Assembly: GCF_023278565.1 (NCBI RefSeq)
Contig: NC_064673.1
Coordinates: forward strand, 1,116,001-1,180,000
Direction of reading: 5' to 3'
Source of the DNA: Colletotrichum lupini
Taxonomy: Eukaryota > Ascomycota > Sordariomycetes > Glomerellales > Glomerellaceae
Length of the DNA: 64,000 nucleotides
Shown here: positions 1 to 10,378 of the stretch, piece after piece
Layout of the letters: every line of letters starts with the position of its first letter
Position numbering within the stretch: the stretch's first letter is position 1
Notes under the pieces: generated by a model
What the model was told of the DNA's origin: nothing
The model's database searches: none
Seen by the model: the letters and a program-made list of their open reading frames with translations, nothing else
Position numbers and translations under genes: made by a program

Positions 1-2213
1 GAGATCTTCATGTGCGGGTTATCTTTCTAGATCGGGTGCATGTTTGTTATTTTTTACACACTCTGAGCACTCGGCAGTGGTTTGATCTAAGAGAAAGGTA
101 GAGTTCAAGGACTACCTAGACCTATGAGAGTATGTGGTGTAAGTATATGATGAATATAGCACACGCACGACAAGGAAGAGAAAACAGAAACAGAAACTCG
201 TATTTAGGATAAATGGACAGACTTGCTTGCGTAACAGTAGGATGAGTAGAGTTGCAAACCTTGCAGCGGATGACTTGCAGCGATCATGCACACATCCCGC
301 TTCCCCCGCCCGCCCGTCAACACACCCTCAAGTTACTTTCTCTCCTCTGCTCCCAAGAGTCCCTTCCTCCTATCGCCGCCGGAGCAGCTCGCTAAGTGCT
401 CGGCGAGACGGGGAGAGAAAGGGAGAGAGACGTCTTTTCTTGCCGAAACTGGATTCCAATGCTGCTTACGTTTGCTCATTTGCACATCTTGGCTGCTTGT
501 GGCTTGAGTTTCCCCCTCGTCTCTCGGATTATCGTCCTGCATATACGGGGAGGACAATGAGATTCTAGACCGCTGTTTCCCGTGATACTGAAAGGAGGCA
601 AATACACAATAGCAACGGTTATAGCTGAAGTCGCAATTACAACATTCTTTCCGGCCCGAAAGGCATTGGTCCAGTTGCAGGTGTAACCGTGGACTGCTCT
701 TACAACGGGAATCACGACAAACGTCGGAATGGGAAGATGGTCGACCGTTTCCTTGATCATTTGGGTTTCTCGGAAGCTTTCGCACAGAGTACGAACACAC
801 AGGGCTCAATCTATCTTTCGCACATATTACCCAGAAGGAATTCCGTTCGACATTTCAAACGCAGAAGTAACCGAGGGTATTCAGAAAGTTGAGCCTGTTG
901 TTCTGAGTGGCCACGGCAGGTATGCTCGGCTTCTCTATCCCTTCTTTGACAACTCATAGAGGGAAGGGGACGGAAGGGGCGTGCGCGTATTGAGACCAAC
1001 GGATTTTTGCTTTCTTCCAGTTTGGATCGAAAACTTTCAGAGAGTTCGTCGGGACACAGTTTGTCATGTTTCGCCTCGGGAAGTCTACGGTAAGTCGGGA
1101 AGAGAGAGGGCTGGGCGGTGCCGGTGTGGTGGTTGCGGCTCTCTATTCCTCCGCACTTCCAACGGAGGAAACCTTACGTCAGTGCCCTTTTTTTGCTAGG
1201 GTGGTTTGTGTCTATCAACACCTTCACATGTCAATTGAACAGCATTTTCTTTTGCTGATTGCTGTCTCTGACCCCTCCCTTCCCCTTCACCCATCCGTTT
1301 GCCCCGCAATATTAGAGCTGGCTCATGCTCATGCTCATGCTTCCTTGAAGTGTGCTCATGCTGCATGAAGAACAAAATAACAGACTTCCCGGCGAAGAAA
1401 AGGTCGAGACCTTTTTTCCCGGAATCCCTCGTGGCAGGTGCTCGATTCTCGGCAAGTCAATTGCATGATTGATGGCTTCGCTAGCAATCGGAATAATTGC
1501 CATGTGTTGAGGAGAAGCTTTCCTGCTAAGGATACGACGGCATTCCCTCGTTTCGGCCTCGGCGTCGAGATTGGAATTTGGAGAGCATTCATGTGAGGAA
1601 GCTAAGATACGGGTACGGAGATGGGCCTTTGTCAAAAGTCAACTGTACTCATTCTGTTGTCTCTCAAGCACATGTCGACGCTATGTACGCAGTAGTGGCC
1701 AGTATGGCATGAATCCTTTTACATCGCAATAGAGACTTCGGGCTGATGATTGCTAAGTCCCTTTCGAGACGCAAGGGTAATATATCATTTTCCTAGCGGG
1801 ATAACCCAAGCATCACAGCTTCACATTGGCTCCGGAAGCACATTCCGGATTGTTCAGGCCGACATAGCGCCGTATCGGAAAGGCAGTCAGGAAGTTCCTC
1901 TCTCTCTCTGTAAGACGGAAGTATCACGTGCTTTCAACCAAGACCGGGGAGGGGCTCCGAACTCTACATCAGAATCGAACGTTGGCGTGATTAGCTTATC
2001 AGCCGATGATGTGTTCTGCATGTGAAATGTTTCTCGAGACAGTTTCGTTTTGTAGATTTAATGTACCCAAAATAGGACGACTACGATTGGTCGAACCCTC
2101 CCAAAAACCCAAATCGCTCCCAATCCTTGCCAGGGAAGAAGAAACATAGGCCAGATAACCAAAAGACGCCGTTGATACGCAGTAAGAAAAACGCCATTGC
2201 ACCGATTACAGCC
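1..2213. other. Intergenic, no supported gene
   Basis: I see no supportable gene in this stretch. Open frames are short, lie in several overlapping frames on both strands, mostly start at non-ATG codons, and give low-complexity or compositionally odd peptides. There is a short CTCATG repeat (GCTCATGCTCATGCTCATGC) near 1321. A gene running in from the left edge cannot be excluded, but no recognisable domain or intron-exon pattern is visible. Confidence 0.5.
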
Positions 2214-2816
2214 TCATTCAACGATTTTAACAGACACCACACTTCTCAACCCCACGCTAATGCAAAGAGACAGAGACCAAAAAGCTCCCAACAATACGGA
2301 CCATAGTCCTGAAACCACGGGGGCGTCATGCCGAGTAACCGGCGGATTCGGGTCCGCGTACACCATGGTGGCCTTGAGAAAGATGAGCACCTCGTACGCC
2401 ACCTTCACAATGTCGAGCCCCTTCTTCTTCCACTCGGACTCGTACCACAGGTTCTGCAGCATGTTGTCCGCGACGAGCGTGACGATGAAGCGCACGTGGT
2501 GGTCCTCGGCCGTCCACGCGCTCTTGTCCGGGCGGTAGACGCAGAATTTGGCCTTGCGGCCGTTGAGCGCCTCCCGCGCCGCCTGGGCCGTGCGGGTTTT
2601 GTCCGGCTCCAGCACGGCGCTGGAGCGGGAGAGGAAGTCTGCGTTGAACTCGTTCCAGGGTCCGCGGACAAAGTTGCTGTCGAGCCAGTCGTGGAACTTT
2701 GTGGCGTCTTTGAAGGGGAGGAGCTCGAGGAGGAGGCGCTCGTGCTGGAGGGATACGCGGGAGGAGGAGGCTGGCGGGTTGGCGAGAGCCGGTGTCCAGG
2801 CCGGCGATGTGGGCAT
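2214..2816 (-). CDS. Hypothetical protein, 200 aa, possible C-terminal membrane segment
   Basis: I do not recognise this protein. An ATG at 2816 opens a 201-codon minus-strand frame that also stays open upstream, so the N-terminus may be longer or lie in an upstream exon. The middle looks like a globular alpha-helical protein (FHDWLDSNFVRGPWNEF, then HHVRFIVTLVADNMLQNLWY), with GC-rich third positions typical of coding DNA here. The last 35 residues contain a hydrophobic stretch (VVSGLWSVLLGAFWSLSLCISVGL) that could be a membrane anchor or intron read-through. There is no partner gene nearby. The existence of a gene is moderately likely; start and C-terminus are uncertain. Confidence 0.45.
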   Translation of the reverse strand: MPTSPAWTPALANPPASSSRVSLQHERLLLELLPFKDATKFHDWLDSNFVRGPWNEFNADFLSRSSAVLEPDKTRTAQAAREALNGRKAKFCVYRPDKSAWTAEDHHVRFIVTLVADNMLQNLWYESEWKKKGLDIVKVAYEVLIFLKATMVYADPNPPVTRHDAPVVSGLWSVLLGAFWSLSLCISVGLRSVVSVKIVE

Positions 2817-4266
2817 GGCGGCGACGGTTCCGATGGCGCTGGGTTTTCGGGACCATGCGGGGCGTTGGGGGAGGGGAACCGAGGCGTTGGTAGGGGAGTT
2901 TTGTGATGGGCGAGGTGGATTGCGTTGTGTGTCTGCGTGGACGTGGGATGCACATTGGAAGAAGACGAAATGCGACTGGCGGGCACCAAGGAACACGAAG
3001 TTAAAGAGGCAGGCAAGTGGGATGGGAAACTTCCAAGCGATTTAGTAGACTGTGGCTGTATAGAGAGTCTGCCTGACTAAGCACGGGATGGATATCATTA
3101 CATATATGTCTCTCTTCTAGCCATACTATTTCTGGGCCACTACCTACCGAATATGCCTCGCACCAAGGGTCTTTTGTTTTGACGTCAATGTACCTGTAAA
3201 CCCCTGCCGTTCCTTCTTACAAGTTGCTGCCTAAGGGAGTTCCCTTTGATATGGACGCATGTTGCATCGGAAGCGTGCTGGAGGGATGGCAGAGGGGAAT
3301 TTGTGAAGTTGTTTCTTTGGGCTTTTGGAGGGGCCTGCCTCTAGGCAACAGAGCTGAAGTGCAGCGCCAGCAAATCAGGAGTGTCTGTGTCAGCCGCGCT
3401 GCTCACGGCGCTTACGCGGCCGTGAGGGAGCCAAGCAGTGAGATGCGCAGCACTCGTCTGACCATTTGCATCAGATCAAGCCTGGATTGGAAGGGATGGT
3501 TCCGAGCGTTGGATTTATGGTGAAGCATGCGCGTCGGATTTTGGTGCAAGTGCATCGAAGTTTGTGATGGGATTTCAGGCTGCAGTAAGTCTTTGGCTGT
3601 CTGGTCAGAGTCTTAGCACCGAGACACCAAGGTAGACCTTCACATAAGATTATGAGAAAAGCTATAGAACACTAGTCATTTTGAGCGAAATGATGTATAA
3701 CTGGTGTAAAGTTTTCTTGGAACTGCTATTAGTAGATCTACCCAACTATTGCATTCAGCTGGAAGAAGCACATGTGAACATCTTCCGTCAACGAAACTCA
3801 TCACCCCATGCATGCCTAGTCTTCTCGAAGATCAGCCCCTTCGAATGAAGGATCATGTTTGCAACTACAAATTTCTTTCGAGTGACGATGCTCATTGCCA
3901 GGCTCGTTGCCCTATCCAACTGAGCAACGACTTCACTACTTTTCAGGACCCGAAGACAGCAAATATACAGTATAAACCAGATTTCATATCAATCATTTTA
4001 AAAGAATAGTGTTTATCCATAAAATATTCACCTTTAGATTAGGGAATACTCTTAACTCGTTCCTAATAATAACCTGTTGCTCTAGGTAGGCAGTCTTCAT
4101 TTATTATTTGAGAAAGACGAATGCTCTTATCATACTGCCTAGTCAAGTTGATCACAAACTAATTCGTCCTAGAGAAGCTAGAGACCCTCTTAATCAATTC
4201 AATATGCTCGCCATGCCTTAGATCAATGATCGGCGGGTTCATAGGGAGATATAGCCATCAAAAAGG
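2817..4266. other. Intergenic
   Basis: No gene is supported. Around 3885-3930 there is a weak tRNA-like stretch on the minus strand (D-arm-like GCTCAGTTGGATAGG) without a matching T arm, probably a remnant. The rest, increasingly AT-rich towards 4250, shows nothing I can interpret. Confidence 0.45.
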
Positions 4267-4350
4267 GGCCGATCCGCGGTTCGAACGCGGGACTCTTGCA
4301 GATAATTCATTGAATCCAAAGCAAGGATCTTACCACTTGACCAATCGGCC
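4267..4350 (-). tRNA. Intron-containing tRNA-like gene, isotype uncertain (Pro-like)
   Basis: On the minus strand a cloverleaf folds. The acceptor arm GGCCGAT/ATCGGCC is perfectly paired. The D arm contains GTCAAGTGGTAAGAT, the anticodon stem is CTTGC/GCAAG, and the T arm is CCGCG-TTCGAAC-CGCGG. The discriminator is C, followed by CCTTTTT, a Pol III terminator. Twenty nt lie between the anticodon stem halves, implying a 13-nt intron after position 37. By position the anticodon reads GGA. That conflicts with the short variable loop, because serine tRNAs have a long one. The D arm and C73 resemble fungal tRNA-Pro, which would need one more T (TTTGG) in the loop. Either the gene is a tRNA-Pro with a deleted loop base or the isotype is something I cannot assign. 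Confidence 0.7.
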
Positions 4351-5171
4351 TGTCTGTTGATGTATTCTTGATGGAATAGCTTCAATTGCAATCGGAATAA
4401 AGGTGAGTGATTTGTGTTCGGGGTGAGGTTGAAGATGTGAGGTGAAAGGCTGGGTGTGGGCGGTGTGTTGAGTCACCCGGCAAGCGAGCGTGAAAGGGCC
4501 TCACCTGAACCCACGACAGGGAAAGACGGTTACGAGGTATCCTAGGTGCCTCAGGTATATACCTGACAGGTCTCGAGGCTTTTTTCTGGCAAACAATCAC
4601 AATTTCTTCAATTCCTTCCGTGAAAGTAAGGCTAGCAGGTCAATTGATGGAAAGAGGAGACGTTCCTGCTAAGCAGACAACCATTCCAATCCCTGACTAT
4701 CCCTTGGCAGGTGTCGCAAAGACGCAGTTGAGATCCTTTCCGGTTATTATCATGCTTATTGCCGTCTCGTGAACGAGCCGCAATCGGCAAGAATCCAGTC
4801 GGTTGAGGGAAGGTGATGTTGAGTTGTTCTTGCCGATGAAGGTTGACATACGAGGGCAGCTGAAAGGAACGCCGGCCAACACCTTCCCAAATATGGAACC
4901 TGCTGTTTTTTAACGTTCCCACGGTGAAGATGTTCCATACCATTCCAACTTGTCCTCCTCCATCATCCTAGGTTCCCCTTGTCGAGTCGCGGCTGTGTCT
5001 CTAGACCGTTGCCTCGCAATCCAGCTTTCTCTTCGAAGGCGTCCTGTAAGTCTTTCTAATCAATGATGATCTGTAACAGAGCTAGACTGACTCTTTTGAG
5101 AGACCAGTAGCTGCATCAGATCCTCTTCGATTCTCCACTCACCTCTTCTTCGCACCACCTAGACTACAGTC

Positions 5172-6008
5172 ATGCGAGAACTCCCTCCTCTGCAGCTCGA
5201 CGGCATTGAAGCCGAGATGGATAATGACAACACACGGCCTGACACTTCGAAGAGCTCAGACGAGCCTAACCAGTCTTCGTTTCGGCCTCGCTTGAAGAAG
5301 CAGAAGCAACATCGGGTTAGATATCGCTTTCTCACTCCCTCTGAATGGGCCATCGTTGCTCATGGAATCGGCGGTGTCAATGATACCGAAGGCCACATTG
5401 CCCTTCATCCTTCATGTTGGTATTATCCACCCAAAGGAATCCCGAATGGACTGTACAGAGATGTCATCTGGCATCGGACCAAGTATTTCTACATGTACCA
5501 TGGCATGAGCTCCATTCGATGGGTTGCCTACATTCTTCAGATCATTCTCGGAGCGATCCTTACCGCAATCGGTTCCATGTCTTTCAAGAACGGCACTCCC
5601 ATCACCATAATTGCGGCTACGAACACTATCAATGCTGGAATACTCGCACTTTTGCACAATAGCGGACTGCCCGACCGTTACCGCTCTAACCAGGCGGAGT
5701 TCGACGAGGTCGAAGACCACCTCAAACAGATCCTCGACACTGGCATTGTCCCAGAGAACATGTCTGTTGACCAGGCTCTCATCCATTGCTTCAGTCTCTA
5801 CCACGAGGCTAAGAAGACCGTAGCGGCAAATATTCCTGCAACGTACACCCCCAGCTCGGTTCTCGGAGCTGGTCAGCAGGTTGGTGAGCCTCAGAAATCT
5901 AGCGCCACAGGTCCAACAACACCCAACGCTGCTAGTGGCGTCATTGCAACCCGACTTTCAGTGGCATCACCAAAGACAAGTGAGGCACAGGCCATTGAAG
6001 AGAGATGA
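5172..6008 (+). CDS. Fungal SLATT-domain two-TM protein, 278 aa
   Basis: Single-exon gene with ATG at 5172 and no introns. The first 50 residues are polar and likely disordered, ending in a basic patch (RPRLKKQKQHRVR). Residues about 95-220 match the fungal SLATT pattern: YHGMSSIRW, then two closely spaced membrane segments at about 117-135 and 143-161 joined by a short Gly/Asn turn. A helical cytosolic part follows (FDEVEDHLKQILDTG), then a Ser/Thr/Pro-rich tail. SLATT domains are predicted 2TM effectors that, in prokaryotes, accompany nucleotide-sensing conflict systems; fungal members have no settled function. No NLR, SMODS or nuclease gene is adjacent. Family assignment is by pattern; function is unknown. 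Confidence 0.72.
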   Translation: MRELPPLQLDGIEAEMDNDNTRPDTSKSSDEPNQSSFRPRLKKQKQHRVRYRFLTPSEWAIVAHGIGGVNDTEGHIALHPSCWYYPPKGIPNGLYRDVIWHRTKYFYMYHGMSSIRWVAYILQIILGAILTAIGSMSFKNGTPITIIAATNTINAGILALLHNSGLPDRYRSNQAEFDEVEDHLKQILDTGIVPENMSVDQALIHCFSLYHEAKKTVAANIPATYTPSSVLGAGQQVGEPQKSSATGPTTPNAASGVIATRLSVASPKTSEAQAIEER

Positions 6009-6439
6009 TAAGGCCTCGTTGCATGGCGAGAGAATGGGCTGATGTGAATTTTGTGTTACCTATCCCTGAATTATCGTGGTAAGGAAGGAGATTAAGGCGT
6101 ACGGTGCCTATTACAGTTTTGGCATGACCTTGGCAGTAGTAGATGATAGGCAACTTGTGTCTGATCGGAACGGTAACGGGATGAGCAAAGACAAACATGC
6201 ATTCTTAGACTAAGTCACATTTGCATCTAACGGCGTTGCCTGAAGGTGGCGAAAGCGAGATTCTTGGGGCAAAATCATGGATTACGGTATAACGATGCCA
6301 AGCTGAAAGCATTCGAATAGATCAATACGTATGCTACACGCCCTCCAAGCTTTGGCAAGGATGCTGATATCTTACACTACAAGGAAATGCTTCTCGTACA
6401 TGCTCTCACTTCAACCCACTGCCCTTTTGCATATCGGGA

Positions 6440-7254
6440 TCATCCCCAGTTGATGCCGAGGAACCTGACGCCTTTCTTTCCAGAACCGGTCGCCGTATCT
6501 GCGTTCTCAAGGTAATGTCGCTGGTGCCCTCTCACATCAACGTAGAGGTACTTGTATTCGAATTCGCCGGAGATGGGCGTCTTGATCATGTGGAGGTAAA
6601 CCACACCCCTGTTGAGGGGCCCTTCGACATGGAAATGCATGAGCATATGCTCGTGGCCTCTCGAATCCGTGTTGATAGTAGAGCTAATCAAGTCAGACTT
6701 ATGTGATCCTTGTCATGGGAGAAGCGACATACGCAATCGGACGTGCTCGTCGCCACTTGTTATACGTTTCCTCGCCATGGCAAACAATCTTCTTCGAATC
6801 TCCCAGCATTTCGATGCACTTCTGATCAGCCTTGATCTTGTCAACGACTCGGTTGAAGACAGCAGTTTTGCTGTCCGGAGAGAAGACATCTGTCCACAAA
6901 ACATATGCAACTCCGCCCTGTTAGACCACCCCCATCGTTAGCTACTAGTTGCCGCGGGGTAGAAGTCATTTGACTTGCCGTCACTGCGATACCAGCCAAA
7001 ATCAGTCCAAAGTTGAAGGTCTGCTGGGTCGCCCTGGCTGCCTTTTCTCCCCCAGAAAGCTGCGACCAAGGTACCGACCCATTGTCGTTGAATGGTGTGA
7101 CTTTCTTTCGTTTTGAGCTAGTTGTCGAGGCGGTGGTTCCGAGACCGTACTGCGTCGCATAGCTTCGCTGGAGTAGTAGAGGTTGTAGTCGGGGCGCAAG
7201 ACCTAATCTCGCAGTTGCGCGGATCGCATTCGAACAGGTAGTCGTCTTCATCAT
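6440..7254 (-). CDS. TIM21: TIM21, mitochondrial presequence translocase subunit
   Basis: Tim21 is a single-pass inner-membrane subunit of the TIM23 complex. Its intermembrane-space domain contacts the TOM complex and couples import to the respiratory chain. Exons on the minus strand are 7254-6979, 6917-6733 and 6683-6440, giving 705 nt and 234 aa. The N-terminus is Arg/Ser-rich and lacks acid (presequence). A membrane segment follows GEKAARATQQTFNFG, then the conserved domain with DVFSPDSKTAVFNRVVDKIK, WRRARPIAST, MLMHFHVEGPLNRGVV and FEYKYLYVDVRGHQRHYLEN. Intron 1 (61 nt) has a GC donor (GCAAGT) and CAG acceptor; intron 2 (49 nt) is GTATGT...TTAG. Both restore the family sequence exactly in phase. 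It is transcribed divergently from GLO3. Confidence 0.93.
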
Positions 7255-7678
7255 GGTGGTTCGACGTCAGCCATCGTACAACCGCAGCAAGCAGGGTACG
7301 GTAGTGGTCGAAAAGAGCTCGGCAGTCGAGAGTTGGAGCTCCCCATGTAGCTGGTCTGGGCGAGCTCTGCAAAAGCCTCTTGACCGCCCTTGGCAGAATC
7401 CCAATTGCCAGCCCACTGTGGGGGAATTGATCTAGCCTTTTTAGGTCTAGCGCTTTGGCTACATGCCACTTCACCCAAGGGCGGCGACTGCCTCCTGAAC
7501 TTTTGGACACGAAATTCAGATAACTCCGCTCCCTGCTTCGCTCTCGCTTGCGCATCATTTCTGTACCCGCAACCTGCACCCTCTTTCGCTCCCTTTGATA
7601 TCACGGCCTTCGCAACAGGTTGCGCTTTCAGCTCCAGGACTAGAAGCACACAACTGATTTTTTGCCAATACCGTCACG
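7255..7678. promoter_or_regulatory. Shared divergent promoter TIM21 / GLO3
   Basis: The 424 bp between the start codons of TIM21 (minus) and GLO3 (plus) must contain both promoters and 5' leaders. The part next to GLO3 is pyrimidine-rich on the plus strand (ctcgcttgcgc, cctctttcgctccctttg), typical of fungal housekeeping promoters. I see no clear TATA box or named operator. Co-regulation is inference only. Confidence 0.45.
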
Positions 7679-9355
7679 ATGGCTGCACTCGCTTCCAAGC
7701 AGCAGTCGCTCAAGATCTTTGAGAAATTGAAGACTAAGCCTGCGAACAAGGTATGCCCAATACCCTGCACCCCTTTATGCCCAAAGTTTGCTATGTTGCG
7801 CAGTGTTGATTGACTTGCGCACACCACAGATCTGCTTCGATTGCGGCGCCAAGTACCCGACATGGACCTCAGTTCCCTTTGGCATCTACCTCTGCCTCGA
7901 CTGCTCGTCTAACCACCGAAACCTCGGTGTCCATATCTCCTTCGTCCGATCCACCAACCTCGACCGTACGTGTACTCGGAAGACCGTCTTACTTTCCCTC
8001 CCTTGACTGACCTTTACGACAGAATGGCAGTGGGATCAGCTGCGTGTGATGAAGGTTGGCGGCAATGAGTCAGCTACCAAGTTCTTCCAGCAGAATGGAG
8101 GTACTGCTGCCCTCAACAGCAAGGACCCCAAGACCAAGTACCAATCCAGCGCTGCCACCAAGTACAAGGACGAGCTGAAGCGCCGCGCGGCAAGAGACGC
8201 TCAAGAGTACGTATACAAATTGTCATTCTTGCGTGCCAGATAAGCTGACGAGACAGATACCCCGGCGAGGTTGTCATCACCGACGCTACCGACGCCGATA
8301 CCTCTACTCCCGCTGGCGAGCCTGACGATGACTTCTTCTCTTCCTGGGATAAGCCCTCTATCAAGAAGCCTACGCCCCCGATTTCTCGCACTTCCACTCC
8401 TCCGACCGTCGGCCGAACCGCCTCTCCCTTCCTCAACGCCAACAACGGTGCCGGCAAGGATATTGCACGATCCTCCTCGCCCCTGTCCAAAACGGAAGGC
8501 GATAACAAGCCCACTACCGGCCGCGTAACCACCTCTGCTGCCCTGCGCAAGACTACGACCTCCACCGGACCCCGTAAGGCCAACATCTTGGGAGCCAAGA
8601 AGGCCCCTAAGCTTGGAGTCAAGAAGGTCACGGCTGATATCATCGACTTCGACGAGGCTGAGAAGAAGGCTAAGGAAGAGGCGGAGCGCATCGAGAAGCT
8701 GGGCTACGACCCTGAGGCTGAGGAGGAGAAGAAAGCCGCCAAGGTGGATGCTGTCGCGGCTCCTACCCCTGCTGCCCCCTCGGGTGGATACGGATCATCC
8801 AGCCATACCCGTCAAAAGTCTGACGCCGAGATGGAGCGTTTGGGAATGGGTGTTCGCAAGTTGGGCTTCGGCATGGTTGGTGGAGCCAAGGGTGCCGCCG
8901 CAGCGCCCAAGAAGGCCGGAACTGGTGGATTCGGCTCCGTTGGCCCCATCAAGGCTAAGACTGAGGGTAAGAAGACCGCTTTCCTAAATCACGAATGCGC
9001 AACTAACAGCGATGCAGATGAGAGCGAGAACTACGCACGCAGCAAGTTTGGCGCCCAGAAGGGAATCTCCTCTGATGAGTTCTTCGGCAAGGGCTCCTTC
9101 GACCCCAACCAACAGGCCGAGGCGAAGACTCGTCTGCAAGGTTTCGAGGGCGCTACCTCCATCTCGTCCAACGCATACTTTGGCCGCCCCGAGGATGAGC
9201 CGCAAGAGGAATACGGCGACCTCGAGGGCGCCGCCAAGGACTTCATTCGTAGATTCGGTATTACCGCGGGCGACGATTTGGAGAACCTTGGTCAGCTGGC
9301 CGGCGAGGCCAGCCAGAAGCTGCAGGGTGCCATCCGCGCCTACCTCGGAAGCTGA
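7679..9355 (+). CDS. GLO3: ADP-ribosylation factor GTPase-activating protein, Glo3 type
   Basis: Stimulates GTP hydrolysis on Arf1 at the Golgi and drives COPI retrograde transport. Exons are 7679-7750, 7830-7965, 8023-8206, 8257-8966 and 9018-9355, giving 1440 nt and 479 aa; all junctions are GT-AG and in phase. The ArfGAP zinc finger is C-x2-C-x16-C-x2-C (CFDCG ... CLDCS), followed by [13 protein letters not shown] with the invariant Arg, then [14 protein letters not shown]. The middle is Ser/Pro-rich, then Lys/Glu/Ala-rich. The C-terminus has the ArfGAP2/3-type repeats [12 protein letters not shown] and [12 protein letters not shown], which places it with Glo3 rather than Gcs1/Age2. Intron 4 (51 nt) is a multiple of three without a stop, so it could be read through if retained. 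Confidence 0.93.
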
Positions 9356-10378
9356 GCGGTTCGACATGACGTCACTGGAAACGACAGAATTGAAATTGGA
9401 ATTTCACTTTGCCATTGAGATATAGAAAGCGGCCATATCCCAAGGTCCCCGCCTCACACACACCGTTTAGAGGGACGAATGCCTTACGCCAGGGGAGTCG
9501 GAAGGTAACGAAAGCAGAACGTTGGACAACAGCAGGCGGACGCGAAAAAAGGATACCTTGTGTGCTTTTTCACAACGGACTGCTTATCAAGTGAGCCTGG
9601 AGGGTCATTGTGGGGATCTCGAGGTCGGGAAGGGAGGAAAAGACGCATGCTGAGGACTTTTGAGATTTGAATTGCATCCCGGCACATGAGGCGTACAGAC
9701 AGAAGCCGGCGACGGGGGAGTGGATTGACACTTGCTTGGTTGGTTTGGGTCTAATACATAAGTATGAATGAATAGAATTGAGCTTCGTCACCATGTTCTT
9801 GTCTGCTGTCTAGCGTGTTCTGTCTTGGCGCTGAGGAGTTGATCTGCGGCCGAGAACATGTGTGGAGAGACGGGGAGAGAGGTTAAAGCATGTGAAGTAT
9901 CCACTTGGCGCTTAGCCTTCCAAGGGTCTGTCGTGTTCATGTGTGACTTGGCAGCGGAAACTCTACAAAAAACTTGAGCGCAAGAGAGTGCGAGAACACG
10001 TTGCGACTTTGGGGGGTCAGCCGTTCCAGTCACGTCCCATTTCCTTACTGGCCACTTGTCGGAGAAAAAATTCAATCAGACCTCGAGCACAGACGGAAGT
10101 TCTCTGGAATTTGGAACTGGAGAATTGTTCATCTTTCCGGCTTCCCCAAATTGGGAATGCGGCAATGGCGTCACAGGAAAATAGTGTCAACTTATATGAA
10201 GAGAAGGTTGTAGTTCATTTCATGGTATGCTAGCAATCATCCATCTCAGTTCATCTCAAATATACAAAACAAGAGCCTCATAACTCCAGGCCCTGGGGAG
10301 GCGCCAGGCATAGGCTTCTCCTGGCGCACACCCAAATATGCGACCAACTAAAAAAAGAACATTACGCTTTTTAATAAT
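9356..10378. other. Convergent 3' intergenic region
   Basis: About 1 kb between the GLO3 stop and the stop of the minus-strand nitronate monooxygenase gene. It should hold both 3' UTRs; the part next to 10378 is AT-rich with aataatt and taaaaaaag tracts compatible with polyadenylation. No gene is seen. Confidence 0.5.

Noticed and set aside
333..809. Minus-strand frame with several Cys
   Set aside because: The start is uncertain, two mutually overlapping frames are equally long, and no domain or intron signals support either.
3880..3935. Possible second tRNA on the minus strand
   Set aside because: The D-arm-like text is present, but no paired acceptor or T arm can be built. At most a remnant.
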